DNA from: Streptomyces sp. NBC_00554
Lineage (GTDB): Bacteria > Actinomycetota > Actinomycetes > Streptomycetales > Streptomycetaceae
Assembly: GCF_041431135.1 (NCBI RefSeq)
Contig: NZ_CP107799.1
Span: 8,060,001-8,124,000 of the forward strand
Direction of reading: 5' to 3'
DNA: 64,000 nucleotides
In this document: piece after piece, positions 1 to 8,736 of the stretch
Layout: the number at the start of each line of letters is the position of its first letter
Numbering within the stretch: position 1 is the first letter of the stretch
Notes under the pieces: model-generated
What the model was told of the DNA's origin: nothing
Databases searched by the model: none
Seen by the model: only the letters and a program-made list of their open reading frames with translations
Program-made: the position numbers and the translations under genes

Positions 1-1
1 T

Positions 2-1300
2 TCGGTGATCGCCTCGCTCAACGGGCGCAAGGAGATGTGGGACCCCTACCTCGAAATGGTGGACAGGTACCGCGACAAGCTGCCGGGCGGCCTGCTCATC
101 CGCTCCGAGGTCGTGTCCAATCCGGCCACTGTCTCCACGGAGGCCCTGGACATCCTGGACCGGCAGATCGCGGCGCTGGCGACGGAGCGGGACCCCGGGC
201 AGATCATCCGCGTCGGCTATGTCGCCAACGATGTCGACCGCCTCGCCGACCTGCGGGAACCGCTGCTACGCGTCTGGCAGGACGCCGCCCGCACGGGTGC
301 CGTCGCCTCCGTCACCAATGCGCTCATGCTGCTGTGCGCGGAGAGCTATCTTGCCGGGCGGTGGGACGACACCCAGCGTTTCGCCGAGGAGGGGCTCGAA
401 CGCGCCCAGGCCTACGGGTACGTCAATTTCATCTGGTTCCTGCACTACAGCAGGGCCCTCGCCGCAGCCGCGCTCGGGCAGCAGGAAGAGGCCGAGGAAC
501 CGTTGAAGGAGATGCTGGCCTGGTCGATCCCCCGCCATGCCTTCATCGTGCCGCAGCACGTGCACCGCGTACGGACCCTCGCTGCCATAGGACGCAGCGA
601 TTTCGAGACGGCGTACACAGAGGCGACCAGGATCAGTCCACGCGGACTGGAGCCCGGCACCGCCCATCAACTACAGCTGTTCGTGGCCTACGACCTGGTC
701 GAGGCGGCCGTGCGGACCGGTCGCACGGTCCAGGCCCAGGGATTCGTCGACGCGATGCTGCGCATGGGCATCACGAAGATCTCCTCCCGCTGGTCGCTGC
801 TCGTGGCGGCGGCACAGGGGCTGGTGTCCGGCGGCGAGGTGGCCAGTGCCCACTTCGAGCGAGCACTGGCGGCGGCGCCCGAGGAGCTGTGGCCCTTCGA
901 ACGCGCGCGCGTGCTGCTGGCGTACGGCGAGCACCTGCGCCGTGAGCGCGCCACGGTCGAGTCACGTGTGCAACTGGCCGCCGCCCTGGCGCTGTTCGAC
1001 CGCCTGCGGGCCGCACCCTGGGCCGAGCGGGCCAGGAACGAAATGAGCGCCACCGGCCTGTCGCGCCGGCAGGCCGACGTGAGCCAGGTGCAGCTCACTC
1101 CGCAGGAGCTCCAGATCGCCACGCTCGCGGCCTCGGGTCTGACGAACAAGGCGATAGGGGAGCGGCTGCACCTGTCCGCGCGCACCGTCAGCGGGCACCT
1201 GTACCACGTGTTCCCCAAGCTCGGCGTCACCGCGCGCGCCGGCCTGCGGGACGCGCTCACCGCCCTGAGCGAGCAGCACGATGACCCAGAGTTTCCGTAG
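2..1300 (+). CDS. LuxR-family (LAL-type) transcriptional regulator, C-terminal part
   Basis: This is the 3' end of a large regulator; the reading frame is open to the window edge, so the true start lies upstream. The last 60 residues form a LuxR helix-turn-helix (LTPQELQIATLAASGLTNKAI, then LSARTVSGHLYHVFPKLGV). The preceding 350 residues are alpha-helical and TPR-like, as in the sensor part of large ATP-binding LuxR (LAL/MalT-like) regulators, which normally carry an N-terminal AAA domain not visible here. It lies beside the small-enzyme island at 1.3-5.0 kb and is a plausible regulator of it, but that link is only positional. The HTH assignment is firm; the LAL class is inferred from the helical repeats. 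Confidence 0.85.
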   Translation, partial: SVIASLNGRKEMWDPYLEMVDRYRDKLPGGLLIRSEVVSNPATVSTEALDILDRQIAALATERDPGQIIRVGYVANDVDRLADLREPLLRVWQDAARTGAVASVTNALMLLCAESYLAGRWDDTQRFAEEGLERAQAYGYVNFIWFLHYSRALAAAALGQQEEAEEPLKEMLAWSIPRHAFIVPQHVHRVRTLAAIGRSDFETAYTEATRISPRGLEPGTAHQLQLFVAYDLVEAAVRTGRTVQAQGFVDAMLRMGITKISSRWSLLVAAAQGLVSGGEVASAHFERALAAAPEELWPFERARVLLAYGEHLRRERATVESRVQLAAALALFDRLRAAPWAERARNEMSATGLSRRQADVSQVQLTPQELQIATLAASGLTNKAIGERLHLSARTVSGHLYHVFPKLGVTARAGLRDALTALSEQHDDPEFP

Positions 1301-1320
1301 CCGGGGCCCTTCGCGACGGG

Positions 1321-2307
1321 TCAGGCCTCGATGTCGACGACGATCTTGGCGTGGGCCGATCCGTCCTCGACGGCCGCGTGGGCCTGGGCAACCGCGTCCA
1401 GGGTGTAGCGGCGGGGGTCCAGCAGTGGCTTGAGCAGGCCTGCGTCGGCCAGGGTGGCGGCTTCGCGCAGGATTTCGCCGTGGTGCTCGCGGCCCTTACC
1501 GGTGAGCATGGGCAGCAGGGTGAAGACCCCGGAGTAGGTGGCGCCGCGGAAGGAGAGCGGGGCCAGGCTGTGGCTGCCCCAGCCCAGGGCGCTCAGGACG
1601 TGGCCGGTGTAAGGGCGTACCGCGGCGAAGGAGTTGTCCAGGACGGTGCCCCCGACGGTGTCGAATACGATGTCGAAGCCTTCGCCGCCGGTATGGGCGG
1701 CGACGTACTCCTCCACCTCGGTGGTGGCGTAGTCGATCGCGGTGGCGCCGAGCCGGCGGACGGTCTCGGCGTCGGCGGCCGAGGCGGTGGCGAAGACCTC
1801 GGCGCCGCGGGCGCGGGCGATCTGTACCGCGACGTGGCCGATGCCGCCCGCTCCGCCGTGCACCAGGACCTTGTGCCCGGCGCCGACCTTGGCTCGGTCC
1901 ACCAGCCCCTCCCATGCGGTGACGACCGACAGCGGCAGCGCCGCGGCCTGGCGCATGGTCAGAGAGGTGGGCTTGTGGGCGAGCAGGCGGGCATCGGCGG
2001 CGACGTACTGAGCCAGTGATCCCTGCAGGTCGCCGACGCCGCCGCTCAGCCCGTACACCTCGTCGCCGACGGCGAAGCCGGTTACCTGCGGACCGACCTC
2101 CTCGACCGTGCCGGCCAGGTCCAGGCCCAGCACCGTGGGCAGGACCGTACGGGCGTGTGAGGCCAGACCGGCACGGATCTTGGTGTCCAGGGGGTTCACG
2201 CCGCTGGCGGCGATCTTGACCAGGATCTGGCCGGCGCCGGGCATTGGTGTGGCGATGTCGGCCAGTTCCAGCGGGGTGGCGAATTGTCTGAGCACGGCTG
2301 CGCGCAT
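1321..2307 (-). CDS. NADP-dependent zinc-free quinone oxidoreductase-like protein
   Basis: A 328-residue medium-chain dehydrogenase/reductase of the quinone oxidoreductase (zeta-crystallin) branch. It has an N-terminal GroES-like fold (MRAAVLRQF, then GVNPLDTKIRAG and GLDLAGTVEEVG) and a Rossmann domain with GGAGGIGHVAVQIARARGA for NADPH. The cysteine ligands of zinc alcohol dehydrogenases are missing, as expected for this branch. The frame continues 14 codons upstream to 2349, but family alignment favours the ATG at 2307. Such enzymes reduce quinones or enones in the cytoplasm; the substrate cannot be told. It heads a run of small detoxification-type enzymes on the same strand. Confidence 0.88.
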   Translation of the reverse strand: MRAAVLRQFATPLELADIATPMPGAGQILVKIAASGVNPLDTKIRAGLASHARTVLPTVLGLDLAGTVEEVGPQVTGFAVGDEVYGLSGGVGDLQGSLAQYVAADARLLAHKPTSLTMRQAAALPLSVVTAWEGLVDRAKVGAGHKVLVHGGAGGIGHVAVQIARARGAEVFATASAADAETVRRLGATAIDYATTEVEEYVAAHTGGEGFDIVFDTVGGTVLDNSFAAVRPYTGHVLSALGWGSHSLAPLSFRGATYSGVFTLLPMLTGKGREHHGEILREAATLADAGLLKPLLDPRRYTLDAVAQAHAAVEDGSAHAKIVVDIEA

Positions 2308-2345
2308 GGTCACTGTCTTTCGGTGGGTCCGGGTGGTGGCCGCCG

Positions 2346-2546
2346 TCATGAGGGGCGGTGGATCTGGGGTCGGGCCGGTTGCGCGGGGGCCACCATGTCG
2401 AGGACCGCTGCCGTGAAGGCGGCGGGGTTCTCCTGGGGGAGGTTGTGCCCGGCGTGCGGCACCCGGCGCTGCTGCCCCGACTGTGAGGTGGCGGGGTCCC
2501 GGGAGCGAGTGGGGTCGTGGCCCCGGAGGTGGGGCACGATCACTCG
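2346..2546 (-). pseudogene. Gutted alpha/beta hydrolase remnant
   Basis: An open frame in which two separate parts of an alpha/beta hydrolase are fused. RVIVPHLRGHDPTR and DPATSQSGQQ match the strand-helix segment that normally follows the oxyanion-hole region, and AGHNLPQENPAAFTAAVLD matches the C-terminal segment with the catalytic histidine. Everything between them, including the nucleophile elbow GxSxG and the acid, is missing, as is the N-terminal HGxP region. The remnant lies between the oxidoreductase and the YCII gene. It cannot encode an active hydrolase. I read it as a gene with an internal deletion and a lost 5' end. The homology is by eye. Confidence 0.6.
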
Positions 2547-2563
2547 CATCACCGGTGTGAGGA

Positions 2564-2854
2564 TCACGGCTGCAGGAGCCACTGGGCTTCGGCGCTCGCG
2601 CGCGAGGGGCGCCAGTCGATGACCGTGTGCGTGGCCACCTTGGCGATGCCGAACGGGTCCAGGGCCAGGATTCGGTCCAGCGCCTCGCGGTCGGCGGCCC
2701 GGGCCAGGACGAGGCCGCCGGTCCTGGGGTCCTGGCGGCCGGAGGCGATGAAGTGGCCGGCCGCGTAGTTCTCCTCCAGCCAGGCGTTGTGGGCTTCCAG
2801 GTGGCGGTCGATCTCTTCGAGCGGCGCGGTGTAGTCGAGGATCACAACAAACAT
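2564..2854 (-). CDS. YCII-related domain protein
   Basis: A 96-residue protein starting MFVVILDYTAPLEEIDRHL, typical of the YCII family (YciI-like dimeric alpha-beta barrel). Family features visible are the early Tyr-Thr strand, the conserved His in the first helix (HLEAHNAWL), the GHFIASGRQDPRTGG turn and the C-terminal strand. The frame extends to 2992, but the upstream residues are low-complexity and the ATG at 2854 gives family length. YCII proteins are small cytoplasmic enzymes or chlorophenol-pathway accessories of mostly unknown reaction. It lies directly downstream of the SnoaL-like gene and is probably cotranscribed with it. Confidence 0.82.
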   Translation of the reverse strand: MFVVILDYTAPLEEIDRHLEAHNAWLEENYAAGHFIASGRQDPRTGGLVLARAADREALDRILALDPFGIAKVATHTVIDWRPSRASAEAQWLLQP

Positions 2855-2909
2855 GGTGTGCACTTCCGATCTTCGGACGGGGCGGTCAAGGGGGTTGAGG
2901 CGGTAGGGG

Positions 2910-3317
2910 TCAGGCAGGCTCGACCCGGGCCCAGAAATCGTTGAACTCGACGCTGTCGAAGAACGCGACAGCGCTGACGATCCGCTGGTCACGCATGGTC
3001 AGGAACCAGGCGTAGGTGTTGTCGTAGCGAGAGCCGTCCCGCACCGTGGCGCTCGCGTCGAACAGGGCGACCACGGTGTCCCCGTCGGCGTACAGCGCGC
3101 GGACGGTCGGCACGAGCGGGCTGCTCATCCGCGCGTTGAACGGGGCGATGACCGTGGAGAGGAACGCCTCGCGGGTGGGGTAGGTGCCGGAGGCGACGCT
3201 GTTGCCGACGATGGTCCAGTCGGCGTCCTCGGCGAGGAGGTCGAACACCCCACCGGTGCCGGCGGCCCAGGCGTCGAACGCCTCCGCGACCAGCTGCTTG
3301 TTGGATTTCTCGGACAT
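2910..3317 (-). CDS. SnoaL-like/NTF2-fold protein
   Basis: A 135-residue single-domain protein with the NTF2-like cone fold signature: an N-terminal helix (KQLVAEAFDAWAAG), then LLAEDADWTIVGNSVASGTYPTREAF, and alternating strands ending AFFDSVEFNDFWARVEPA. Relatives include SnoaL-like cyclases, limonene epoxide hydrolases and ketosteroid isomerases; the reaction here is unknown. The ATG at 3317 is preferred over the longer frame to 3452 because the family starts at this point. It is the first gene of a leftward run and is divergent from the tautomerase, with a 330-bp control region between them. Confidence 0.82.
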   Translation of the reverse strand: MSEKSNKQLVAEAFDAWAAGTGGVFDLLAEDADWTIVGNSVASGTYPTREAFLSTVIAPFNARMSSPLVPTVRALYADGDTVVALFDASATVRDGSRYDNTYAWFLTMRDQRIVSAVAFFDSVEFNDFWARVEPA

Positions 3318-3393
3318 GGAGTTTCTCGTTTCATCGGTGGGGGATTCGGCGGCTGCGCCGTCCTTTCCATGGTCGTCGCCCCTGCCGCGCCGA

Positions 3394-3567
3394 GCACGAG
3401 TCATCCGACCCGGTTCGGGCCGCGCGGGGCCACCACTGGCGCGTGCGGGCACCGGCCCGATGCATGCCTGTGCGGGACCATGGCACGTGGTGCGATGGGC
3501 GGCACGGCCTCAGCGCGGCGGCGCCGCTGCTCAGGAAGTCCTTGCAGTCAGGTCGGATGACTGGTGC
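3394..3567. promoter_or_regulatory. Inverted pair of 17-bp sites between divergent enzyme genes
   Basis: GCACGAGTCATCCGACC at 3394-3410 recurs in inverted orientation as GGTCGGATGACTGGTGC at 3551-3567, with one mismatch. One copy lies near each divergent gene (SnoaL-like leftward, tautomerase rightward). The sites are 140 bp apart, too far for a simple hairpin, and look like two copies of one regulator's operator. The neighbouring LuxR-type regulator is a candidate binder by position only. The rest of the 330-bp gap shows no gene. Confidence 0.5.
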
Positions 3568-3596
3568 GGGCCGGATGCCCCCGGGATGACGATTCA

Positions 3597-3623
3597 GTTG
3601 TCCCCGCCACTCGGCGGGACAAC
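3597..3623. promoter_or_regulatory. Inverted repeat in the tautomerase leader
   Basis: GTTGTCCCCGCC, then ACTC, then GGCGGGACAAC form a near-perfect stem (one bulged C) ending about 24 bases before the tautomerase ATG and just upstream of its AAGGAG ribosome site. It could be an operator or a 5' UTR hairpin. Confidence 0.35.
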
Positions 3624-3647
3624 GCATCCCGACCCAAGGAGCACCCC

Positions 3648-3950
3648 ATGCCGTTCGTCAACGTCAAGCTGGTCGACGGAGTGTTCACCACCCAGGAGAA
3701 GCACGACATGGCCGCCGCACTGACCGAGGTCATGGTCAAGTTCGAGGGATCCGAGGCCTTCCGCGAGATCGTCTGGGTCCTCATCGAGGAACTCCACACC
3801 GACGGCTGGCACATCGGCGGCAAGCCCTTCGCCGGCCCCGCCACCCTCCTGGACACCCTCGGCCGCTCCGCCGCCACCTACCAGACCATCGACGGCCACC
3901 CCGTCACCCGCCCCGACCTCGCCAAGGCCGCCCCCTACGTGGAGAAGTGA
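3648..3950 (+). CDS. 4-oxalocrotonate tautomerase family protein
   Basis: A 100-residue protein with the tautomerase-superfamily start MPFVNVKLVDGVFTTQEK: after Met removal the N-terminal proline is the catalytic base. The rest (HDMAAALTEVMVKFEGSEAFREIVWVLIEEL and WHIGGKPF) fits the beta-alpha-beta unit, somewhat longer than the 62-residue 4-OT subunit. It is preceded by a good ribosome site (AAGGAG, 3636-3641), which decides the ATG at 3648 over the longer frame from 3564. It probably catalyses keto-enol isomerisation of a small acid. It lies in an island of small-molecule enzymes, divergent from the SnoaL-like gene. Confidence 0.87.
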   Translation: MPFVNVKLVDGVFTTQEKHDMAAALTEVMVKFEGSEAFREIVWVLIEELHTDGWHIGGKPFAGPATLLDTLGRSAATYQTIDGHPVTRPDLAKAAPYVEK

Positions 3951-4211
3951 CACTTCCCGGGCCAAGGCCCGTACGTCCGTGTACCTCGGCGCCGCGACCG
4001 CCGATCCGCCGCCCCCCCCGCGGTGCACCACGCTCCCGCCGGCCTTCGCTGCCGACGGCGTCCCGATCAGTGACGCCGTCGGGGCGCTGGGAGCGGGCGA
4101 AGTATCACCTGCCCAGGACCACGAGATCGCCGCCTTCGCGGTCCCTGCGCCCCTCTCGCACCACCGCTCCGTCACATCCAATCCCTCCCCTCCCGCACAG
4201 AAAGCAGCGCC
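3951..4211. other. Non-coding spacer between tautomerase and hydrolase
   Basis: This 261-base stretch holds C-rich sequence but no convincing gene or strong palindrome. Frames crossing it have the composition of shadows. The downstream hydrolase has only a weak purine-rich stretch (AGAAAGCAG) before its ATG. Confidence 0.5.
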
Positions 4212-5045
4212 ATGCCCTACATCACCGTTGCCAAGGAAAACACCACCGACGTCGACCTGTACTACGAGGACCACGGCCAGGGCTCGCCCGTCGTGCTGAT
4301 CCACGGCTACCCGCTGGACGGCAAGTCCTGGGAGCTGCAGATCCCGGCGCTCCTCGAGGCCGGGCACCGGGTCATCACCTACGACCGCCGCGGCTTCGGC
4401 CAGTCGAGCCAGCCCACCACCGGCTACGACTTCGACACCTTCGCCAACGACCTCGACGTACTGCTCGACGTGCTGCGGCTCAAGGACGTCTCCCTGGTCG
4501 GCTTCTCCATGGGTACTGGAGAAATCGGCCGCTACATCGGCACCCGCGGCACCGCCAACCTGCGCAAGGTCGCGTTCCTGGCACCCATCGAACCGTTCCT
4601 GCTGCAGACCCCCGACAACCCCACCGGCCTTCCCGCCGGCGTGTTCGACGGAATCATCGCGGCCGCGCAGCAGGACCGGTACGCCTGGTTCACCAGCTTC
4701 TTCAACGACTTCTACAACCTCGACGTGAACCTGGGCACCCGCATCAGCGAGGAGGCGGTCCGGGGCAGCTGGATCACCGCCACGAAGATGTCGCCGTTCG
4801 CGTCGTCCGCCGTCGTGCCCAGCTGGCACACCGACATGCGCGCCGACATCGCCAAGATCGACGTACCGACGCTCATCCTCCAGGGAACCGCCGACCGGAT
4901 CCTGCCGATCGACGCCACCGGGCGACAGTTCACCAAGGCGGTGCCCGCCGCGCAGTACGTCGAGATCGACGACGCCCCCCACGGGCTGCTGTGGACCCAC
5001 GCGAACCAGGTCAACACCGCGCTCGTCGACTTCCTCGCTTCCTAG
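4212..5045 (+). CDS. Alpha/beta hydrolase, non-heme chloroperoxidase-like
   Basis: A 277-residue alpha/beta hydrolase. It shows the oxyanion motif HGYPLDG (31-37), RRGFGQSSQP (59-68), the nucleophile elbow GFSMGTGE with Ser99, the acid in GTADRILPI (Asp228) and the base in DDAPHGLLWTH (His257). The GFSMGTGE context and the full architecture are typical of cofactor-free haloperoxidases/perhydrolases, which are esterases able to form peracids. It is cytoplasmic, with no signal peptide. It is intact, unlike the nearby hydrolase remnant at 2.3-2.5 kb. It ends 62 bases from the convergent end of dnaE2. Natural substrate unknown. Confidence 0.9.
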   Translation: MPYITVAKENTTDVDLYYEDHGQGSPVVLIHGYPLDGKSWELQIPALLEAGHRVITYDRRGFGQSSQPTTGYDFDTFANDLDVLLDVLRLKDVSLVGFSMGTGEIGRYIGTRGTANLRKVAFLAPIEPFLLQTPDNPTGLPAGVFDGIIAAAQQDRYAWFTSFFNDFYNLDVNLGTRISEEAVRGSWITATKMSPFASSAVVPSWHTDMRADIAKIDVPTLILQGTADRILPIDATGRQFTKAVPAAQYVEIDDAPHGLLWTHANQVNTALVDFLAS

Positions 5046-5107
5046 TCATCACGCGGGCGGACGGGAGCCCGGCCACTGCCACCTCCTGCCCGCCCGCGAG
5101 ACACATG

Positions 5108-8100
5108 TCAGCCTGCAGAACCCGGGCTCTGGTGCCACAGCTTGCGGCTCTGCTTGACGGACTCGCCGGGCGGCTGCAGATCTGCCCACGGATGCAGCGC
5201 GTAACCGGTCTCCAGCTGGAGGCTGCGGTTGCTCGTACCTCTGCTCGGCGGCGGGCCGGTCCTGGTGAGCTGTTCCGTCACCGCCGACAGGCCGCCCTCG
5301 CGGCGCAGTTCGGCCAGTTCGGTGAGGTCCCAGGCGGCGGAGCCGGTCACCGACAGCGCCTTGCCGCTGCCTCCGCCGCGGCGCTGCACCACGCCGCGCA
5401 CGAGCAGTAGCCAGGAGTGGAAGACGGTGTGCGCGCAGGCGTCATGGCTGTCCTCGAAGAACGCGCAGTCCACCAGGCCTGTCGTGTCGTCCAGCGTCGT
5501 GAAGATGACCCGCTTGCCGGAACGGACCGGCGGGGTCTGAACGGCCCCTTTCGCGCCGGCGACGAGCACCACCTGTCCGTGCGGCAGGTCTTTCAGCTGC
5601 TTCGCGGAGACGGCGCCGAGTTCGTCGAGCAACTCCCGGTAATCGCCCATGAGATGGCGGGAGGTGTCCATGCCGAGCACCCCGAGCTCGGCACCGAGCC
5701 GCTCGGCGTCGTCCAGGTCGGGCAGATGGGCAGGGGCGACCGTGCTCTGGGACCCGTCGGCCGCACCCAGAGTCAACTGTCCCTGTGAAGAACGCAGTTG
5801 GCCGCGGTGCAGCTCGGCAAGGTGCAGAAGGAGGTCGCGGCGGTTGCGGCCGAAGGCGTCCAACGCGCCTACCTGGGCGAGGCGTTCGGCGACAGGTCGG
5901 GACGGCCGGGCCCGGGAGACGAAGTCCTGGAGTGAGCTGTACGGGCGCCCCGCGACGATCCGCTCCGCCTCTCTCTCGCTCATCCCGCGCACGTCGCACA
6001 GGGCGAGCCGGATCCCGTGGACGGGCCGATCACCCCATTCATCGGACACCAGTTCGATTCGATAGGCGGCATCCGACGCATTCACATCCAGCGGCAGGAT
6101 CGGCACGCTCCGCCGCCGGGCATCCGCGAGCAGTAGCCGTTTCGGATACATCCCCGGGTCGTGTGTGAGAAGCCCGGTGTAGAAGGCGGCCGGATGATGG
6201 GCCTTCAGCCACGCCGACTGGTACGAGGGCACGGCGAAGGCGACCGCGTGCGCCTTGCAGAAGCCGTACGCCCCGAACGCCTCGACGATCTCCCAGGTCC
6301 GCTTGACGACCTCCTCCTCGTATCCGCGCTTGCGCGCCTCCTGCGCGAACCACGCCTGTACCCGTCCGACCTGGTCGGCGTTCGACAGTGCCCGCCGCGT
6401 GTAGTCGCCGAAGGCCAGGGTGCAGCCGGTCATGACCGACAGGATCTTGATGATCTGTTCGTGGAAGACCACCACGCCGTGCGTCTCGCGCAGTGCGGGC
6501 TCCAGGTCCGGGTGCGGACAGCGGGGCGCCTGCCGCCCGTGCCGGGCCTTGATGAACGGATCGACCATGTTGGCCGCGACCGGCCCCGGCCGGAACAGCG
6601 AGATGTCGACGACGAGATCGTGGAAGGTCTCGGGCTGCAACCGGGCGATGAGGTCGCGCTGGCCGGGTGACTCGGTCTGGAAGCAGCCCAGGGTCTGGGA
6701 GGACTTGATCAGCTGGAACGTCTTCGCGTCGTCCGGCGGTACCTGGGCGGCGTCGTCCAGGTCGATGCGGTGCCCGGTGGTCCGCTCGATCTCGGCGACG
6801 GCGTGCGCCATGGCGGACTGCATGCGTACGCCGAGCACGTCGAGCTTGAGCAGTCCGAGGTCCTCCACGTCCTCCTTGTCGAACTGGGACATCGGGAAGC
6901 CCTCGCCGCTGGTCGGCATGACCGGCGTACGGGCGAGGAGTGTGGCGTCGGAGAGCAGCACGCCGCACGGGTGCATGGCGATGCCGCGTGGGAGTGCGTC
7001 CAGAGCCTCGACCAGGTCCCACATGTGCGGGCCGTACGCCTCCGGGTCGATGCCGCGCAGCTCCGGCAGCTCCTGCAGGGCGGCTCGGGCGTCGCGGGCC
7101 CGGATATGAGGAAACGATTTTGCAAGCCGGTCCACCTCGGCCGGATCCAGGCCGAGGGCAAGGCCGACGTCGCGCACGGCGTGCCGCACCCGGTAGGTCT
7201 CCGGCATGGACACGGTGGCCACCCGCTCCGGGCCGAAGCGGTCGATGATCGCCCGGTAGACCTCCAGGCGGCGGGCGGACTCCACATCGATGTCGATGTC
7301 GGGCAGTTCCGCGCGCTTGTCGGACAGGAAGCGCTCCATGAGCAGACCGTGTTCGACAGGGTCGGCGGTGGCGATCCCGAGGAGGTGGTTGACCAGGGAA
7401 CCCGCGCCGGAGCCGCGGGCGGCGACCCGGATACCGAGTTCGCGGGTGTCGGCGACGACCTGGGCGACGGTGAGGAAGTACGAGGCGTATCCCAGCCGTT
7501 CGATCAGGCGCAGCTCGTCCTCGAGGCGCTCCCAGCGGTGGCGGTCGCGGTCGTAGTGGTGCAGCAGCATCGCGGCGGCGCACTTCGAACGCAGCACCCG
7601 CTCGGGAGTGCGCCGATGGGCACCGACGAGCCCCGGTTCGGGGAAGTGGACGCGGCCGAGTCCCAGATCGTCCTCGGGGTCGACACGGCAGGCCGCGGCG
7701 GTCTCCTCGGTGACCTCGAGCAGTCGACGGGCGGTGCTCGCGCGGTATCCGGCGGCCTCGGCCACCTGCTCGGCGATACGAGCCATGTCCGCGGTGGGCT
7801 TGAGCCACCGCTCGCCGCAGTCGCGCTCGCCGCGCGGATCGATCGGCACCAGGCGGCGCGCGGAGTCCAGGACGTCCGCGACCGGGCCCTGGCCGGGGTC
7901 GGCATAACGCACGGCATTGCTCAGGACGGGCGTGATCCGCTGGTCGACGGCGAAGCCGAGAGCGCGGGCCGCGAGCCGCAGCGAACCGGTGCCGGTGCCG
8001 CTGCGGCCATGGCAGACGACCTCGATGCGCAGTGCCGCGTCCTCGTACCGCTCCCGCCAGGGCGCGAGCAGCTGGGCGGCGCGGTCCGGGCGTCCCGCCG

Positions 8101-8572
8101 CCAGGGCACGGCCGACGTCCGAGGTGGGGCCGAGCAGCACGGTGAGGTGCTCACCACCGAGGGCGTTCCAGGGCAGCAAGGGGCGCTTGCTGCCTGCCGT
8201 GTCCGCGTGCGCGGCACTCACCAGCCGGCACAGTTCGGCCCAGCCGCGGGCCCCGTCCCGGGCCAGGAAGACCACGCGCTGCGCCGACTCGTCGACGAAG
8301 GCACCGCCGCGGGCCGGCGTGCGTCGCCGCTCCGTGCGTCCGGCCGCTTCGGGAGGCGCCTCCACCGCGAGATCCACTCCGAACAGAGGCCGGACACCGG
8401 CCTGGCCTGCGGCCTTGGCGAAGCGGACGGCGCCGCCGAGGGTGTCCCGGTCGGTCAGGGCGACCGCGTCCATCCCCCGCTCGGCGGTCCGCTCCGCAAG
8501 CTGCTCGGGGTGCGAGGCGCCGTACCGCAGGGAGAACCCGGAGACGGCATGCAGATGCGTAAAACCGCGCAT
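5108..8572 (-). CDS. dnaE2: DNA polymerase III alpha-like subunit, error-prone type (DnaE2)
   Basis: A C-family polymerase of 1154 residues. The N-terminal PHP domain begins MRGFTHLHAVSGFSL; its HLH is kept, but the usual TDH metal motif is TDR. The catalytic palm has PDIDIDVES (about 424-432) and LLKLDVLG (about 573-580), supplying the three aspartates. Finger and thumb motifs (SLFRPGPV, FHEQI, GYGFCKAHAVAFA-like) and a C-terminal OB fold follow. FQTESPGQRDLIARLQP resembles DnaE2 rather than the replicative DnaE1. The ATG at 8572 follows GAGGTGG and matches the family start; the frame extends to 8665. DnaE2 enzymes do damage-induced mutagenic translesion synthesis. No imuA/imuB gene is adjacent. 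A LexA-like box lies 90 bases upstream. Confidence 0.88.
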   Translation of the reverse strand: MRGFTHLHAVSGFSLRYGASHPEQLAERTAERGMDAVALTDRDTLGGAVRFAKAAGQAGVRPLFGVDLAVEAPPEAAGRTERRRTPARGGAFVDESAQRVVFLARDGARGWAELCRLVSAAHADTAGSKRPLLPWNALGGEHLTVLLGPTSDVGRALAAGRPDRAAQLLAPWRERYEDAALRIEVVCHGRSGTGTGSLRLAARALGFAVDQRITPVLSNAVRYADPGQGPVADVLDSARRLVPIDPRGERDCGERWLKPTADMARIAEQVAEAAGYRASTARRLLEVTEETAAACRVDPEDDLGLGRVHFPEPGLVGAHRRTPERVLRSKCAAAMLLHHYDRDRHRWERLEDELRLIERLGYASYFLTVAQVVADTRELGIRVAARGSGAGSLVNHLLGIATADPVEHGLLMERFLSDKRAELPDIDIDVESARRLEVYRAIIDRFGPERVATVSMPETYRVRHAVRDVGLALGLDPAEVDRLAKSFPHIRARDARAALQELPELRGIDPEAYGPHMWDLVEALDALPRGIAMHPCGVLLSDATLLARTPVMPTSGEGFPMSQFDKEDVEDLGLLKLDVLGVRMQSAMAHAVAEIERTTGHRIDLDDAAQVPPDDAKTFQLIKSSQTLGCFQTESPGQRDLIARLQPETFHDLVVDISLFRPGPVAANMVDPFIKARHGRQAPRCPHPDLEPALRETHGVVVFHEQIIKILSVMTGCTLAFGDYTRRALSNADQVGRVQAWFAQEARKRGYEEEVVKRTWEIVEAFGAYGFCKAHAVAFAVPSYQSAWLKAHHPAAFYTGLLTHDPGMYPKRLLLADARRRSVPILPLDVNASDAAYRIELVSDEWGDRPVHGIRLALCDVRGMSEREAERIVAGRPYSSLQDFVSRARPSRPVAERLAQVGALDAFGRNRRDLLLHLAELHRGQLRSSQGQLTLGAADGSQSTVAPAHLPDLDDAERLGAELGVLGMDTSRHLMGDYRELLDELGAVSAKQLKDLPHGQVVLVAGAKGAVQTPPVRSGKRVIFTTLDDTTGLVDCAFFEDSHDACAHTVFHSWLLLVRGVVQRRGGGSGKALSVTGSAAWDLTELAELRREGGLSAVTEQLTRTGPPPSRGTSNRSLQLETGYALHPWADLQPPGESVKQSRKLWHQSPGSAG

Positions 8573-8658
8573 CCGTACCACCTCGCCACTGACTGCCCCC
8601 TGTCTCCGTATCGCCACTCCGGTCCCTCCGGGGTGGTGACACCACAATAGACCAGCAT

Positions 8659-8672
8659 CGAACATGTATGCG
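8659..8672. promoter_or_regulatory. Degenerate LexA (SOS) box between dnaE2 and the NADAR gene
   Basis: The sequence CGAACATGTATGCG fits the actinobacterial/Bacillus-type SOS box CGAACN4GTTCG, with a perfect left half and three of five bases in the right half. It lies 87 bases before dnaE2 and 65 bases before the divergent NADAR gene, where it could control both. LexA control of dnaE2 is established in mycobacteria; here it is inferred. Confidence 0.45.
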
Positions 8673-8736
8673 ATTCGAAGCGGCGCTCGCGCAGCAGGCA
8701 GACCGACCGCCGGGCAGTGGGTACTAGCGTTCTCCC

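Noticed and set aside
3594..5000. 468-residue leftward frame opposite tautomerase and hydrolase
   Set aside because: It crosses two genes with catalytic motifs on the other strand and has shadow composition.
6770..8650. 626-residue open frame opposite dnaE2
   Set aside because: Antisense shadow of the polymerase. High GC leaves long stop-free frames; the product is low-complexity with no family signature.
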